Shown here: positions 23,512 through 23,779 of the stretch, piece after piece | Position numbering within the stretch: the stretch's first letter is position 1 | Layout of the letters: every line of letters starts with the position of its first letter | Assembly (NCBI GenBank): GCA_964476375.1 | Contig: CAYYZW010000210.1 | Location: forward strand, 1 to 23,779 | DNA: 23,779 bases | Source: SAT2750 sp964476375 | GTDB lineage: Bacteria; Planctomycetota; Planctomycetia; Pirellulales; Pirellulaceae | Reading direction: 5' to 3' | The notes under the pieces: generated by a model | Told to the model about the DNA's origin: nothing | The model's database searches: none | What the model saw: only the letters and a program-made list of their open reading frames with translations | Made by a program: the position numbers and the translations under genes

Positions 23512-23779
23512 CTAGATAACCTTGGATTCACCAGGGATGGGGCAGGGATAGGTGCCGTCATCATTCGGTTTGACAGGGGCCTCGTTGTCCATGGACTTCA
23601 GGTTGTCAAAATCGGCGAGTGCCAGTTCCGAGTTGATCGCATCGTCCCACTTGATCAGCTGACCGGAATAGGTCGCCATCCTGCCGAAGATCGATGTCAT
23701 CGTGCTCTTGGCACCATACTCGGCCTCGTTCGGAATCTTGCCTGCTCGCAGGTCGCGGAAAAGATCGTGATGCTCTTCC
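23512..23779 (-). CDS. Gfo/Idh/MocA-family oxidoreductase, C-terminal fragment
   Basis: The frame is open from the window edge to the TAG at 23512-23514, so only the last 88 residues are visible. They match the end of planctomycete Gfo/Idh/MocA proteins: EEHHDLFRDLRAGKIPNEAEYG, then STMTSIFGRMATYSGQLIKWDDAINS, and a proline-rich tail with DGTYPCPIPG. Such proteins often carry a Tat signal and act on sugars or inositols with NAD(P); the N-terminal nucleotide-binding domain lies outside the window. It precedes the deacetylase gene on the same strand by 47 bases. Confidence 0.88.
   Translation of the reverse strand, partial: EEHHDLFRDLRAGKIPNEAEYGAKSTMTSIFGRMATYSGQLIKWDDAINSELALADFDNLKSMDNEAPVKPNDDGTYPCPIPGESKVI

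Overview
The window looks like chromosomal DNA of a planctomycete (Planctomycetota). This rests on protein type and is not proven: many exported proteins with Tat or Sec signals (lactonase, SMP-30 propeller, enolase-type protein, Gfo/Idh/MocA protein), multihaem c-type cytochromes of the c554-like kind, a decahaem cytochrome fused to LVIVD repeats, FHA/GAF signalling, moderately high GC and often weak Shine-Dalgarno sequences. No rRNA, tRNA, CRISPR array, transposase or phage gene was seen. No gene-free stretch exceeds 300 bases.

Left half (1-11039): a divergent redox locus. Leftward genes run 5094 to 1: a large cytosolic protein with two cyclic-nucleotide-binding folds plus four ferredoxin-type cysteine motifs, a membrane-anchored FMN/3Fe-4S glutamate-synthase-like protein, and an FHA-GAF protein cut by the window edge. 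Rightward genes run from about 5275 to 10666: a di-haem cytochrome b with two His-x13-His helices, a membrane-anchored decahaem cytochrome c, and two tandem paralogous pentahaem cytochromes. A small exported protein (10674-11039) faces them from the opposite strand. Next comes a 1364-residue exported decahaem cytochrome with a C-terminal LVIVD-repeat region (11234-15328). The parts suggest a signal-gated electron path from cytosolic iron-sulfur/flavin proteins through a membrane haem-b protein to at least 30 c-type haems outside the inner membrane. No catalytic terminal reductase or oxidase is recognisable, so donor, acceptor and direction are unknown.

Right half (15325-23779): more ordinary genes with short spacers. 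They are a RidA-family protein, a Tat-exported enolase-superfamily protein with a non-standard metal site, a small lipoprotein, an exported seven-bladed lactonase, an unusual membrane protein with arrestin-like halves, a Tat-exported SMP-30/gluconolactonase-type protein, an AhpD/CMD-type protein, a short MscS-type channel, a BshB1-like PIG-L deacetylase, and the C-terminus of a Gfo/Idh/MocA oxidoreductase. Several could act in sugar or sugar-acid breakdown in the periplasm, but they are not one operon.

The most notable items are the interrupted cyclic-nucleotide/ferredoxin fusion with its 24-residue repeats, the complete divergent electron-transfer locus, a possible 35-residue membrane peptide ahead of the cytochrome b, and a perfect 13-bp hairpin containing a start codon at 20025-20055.
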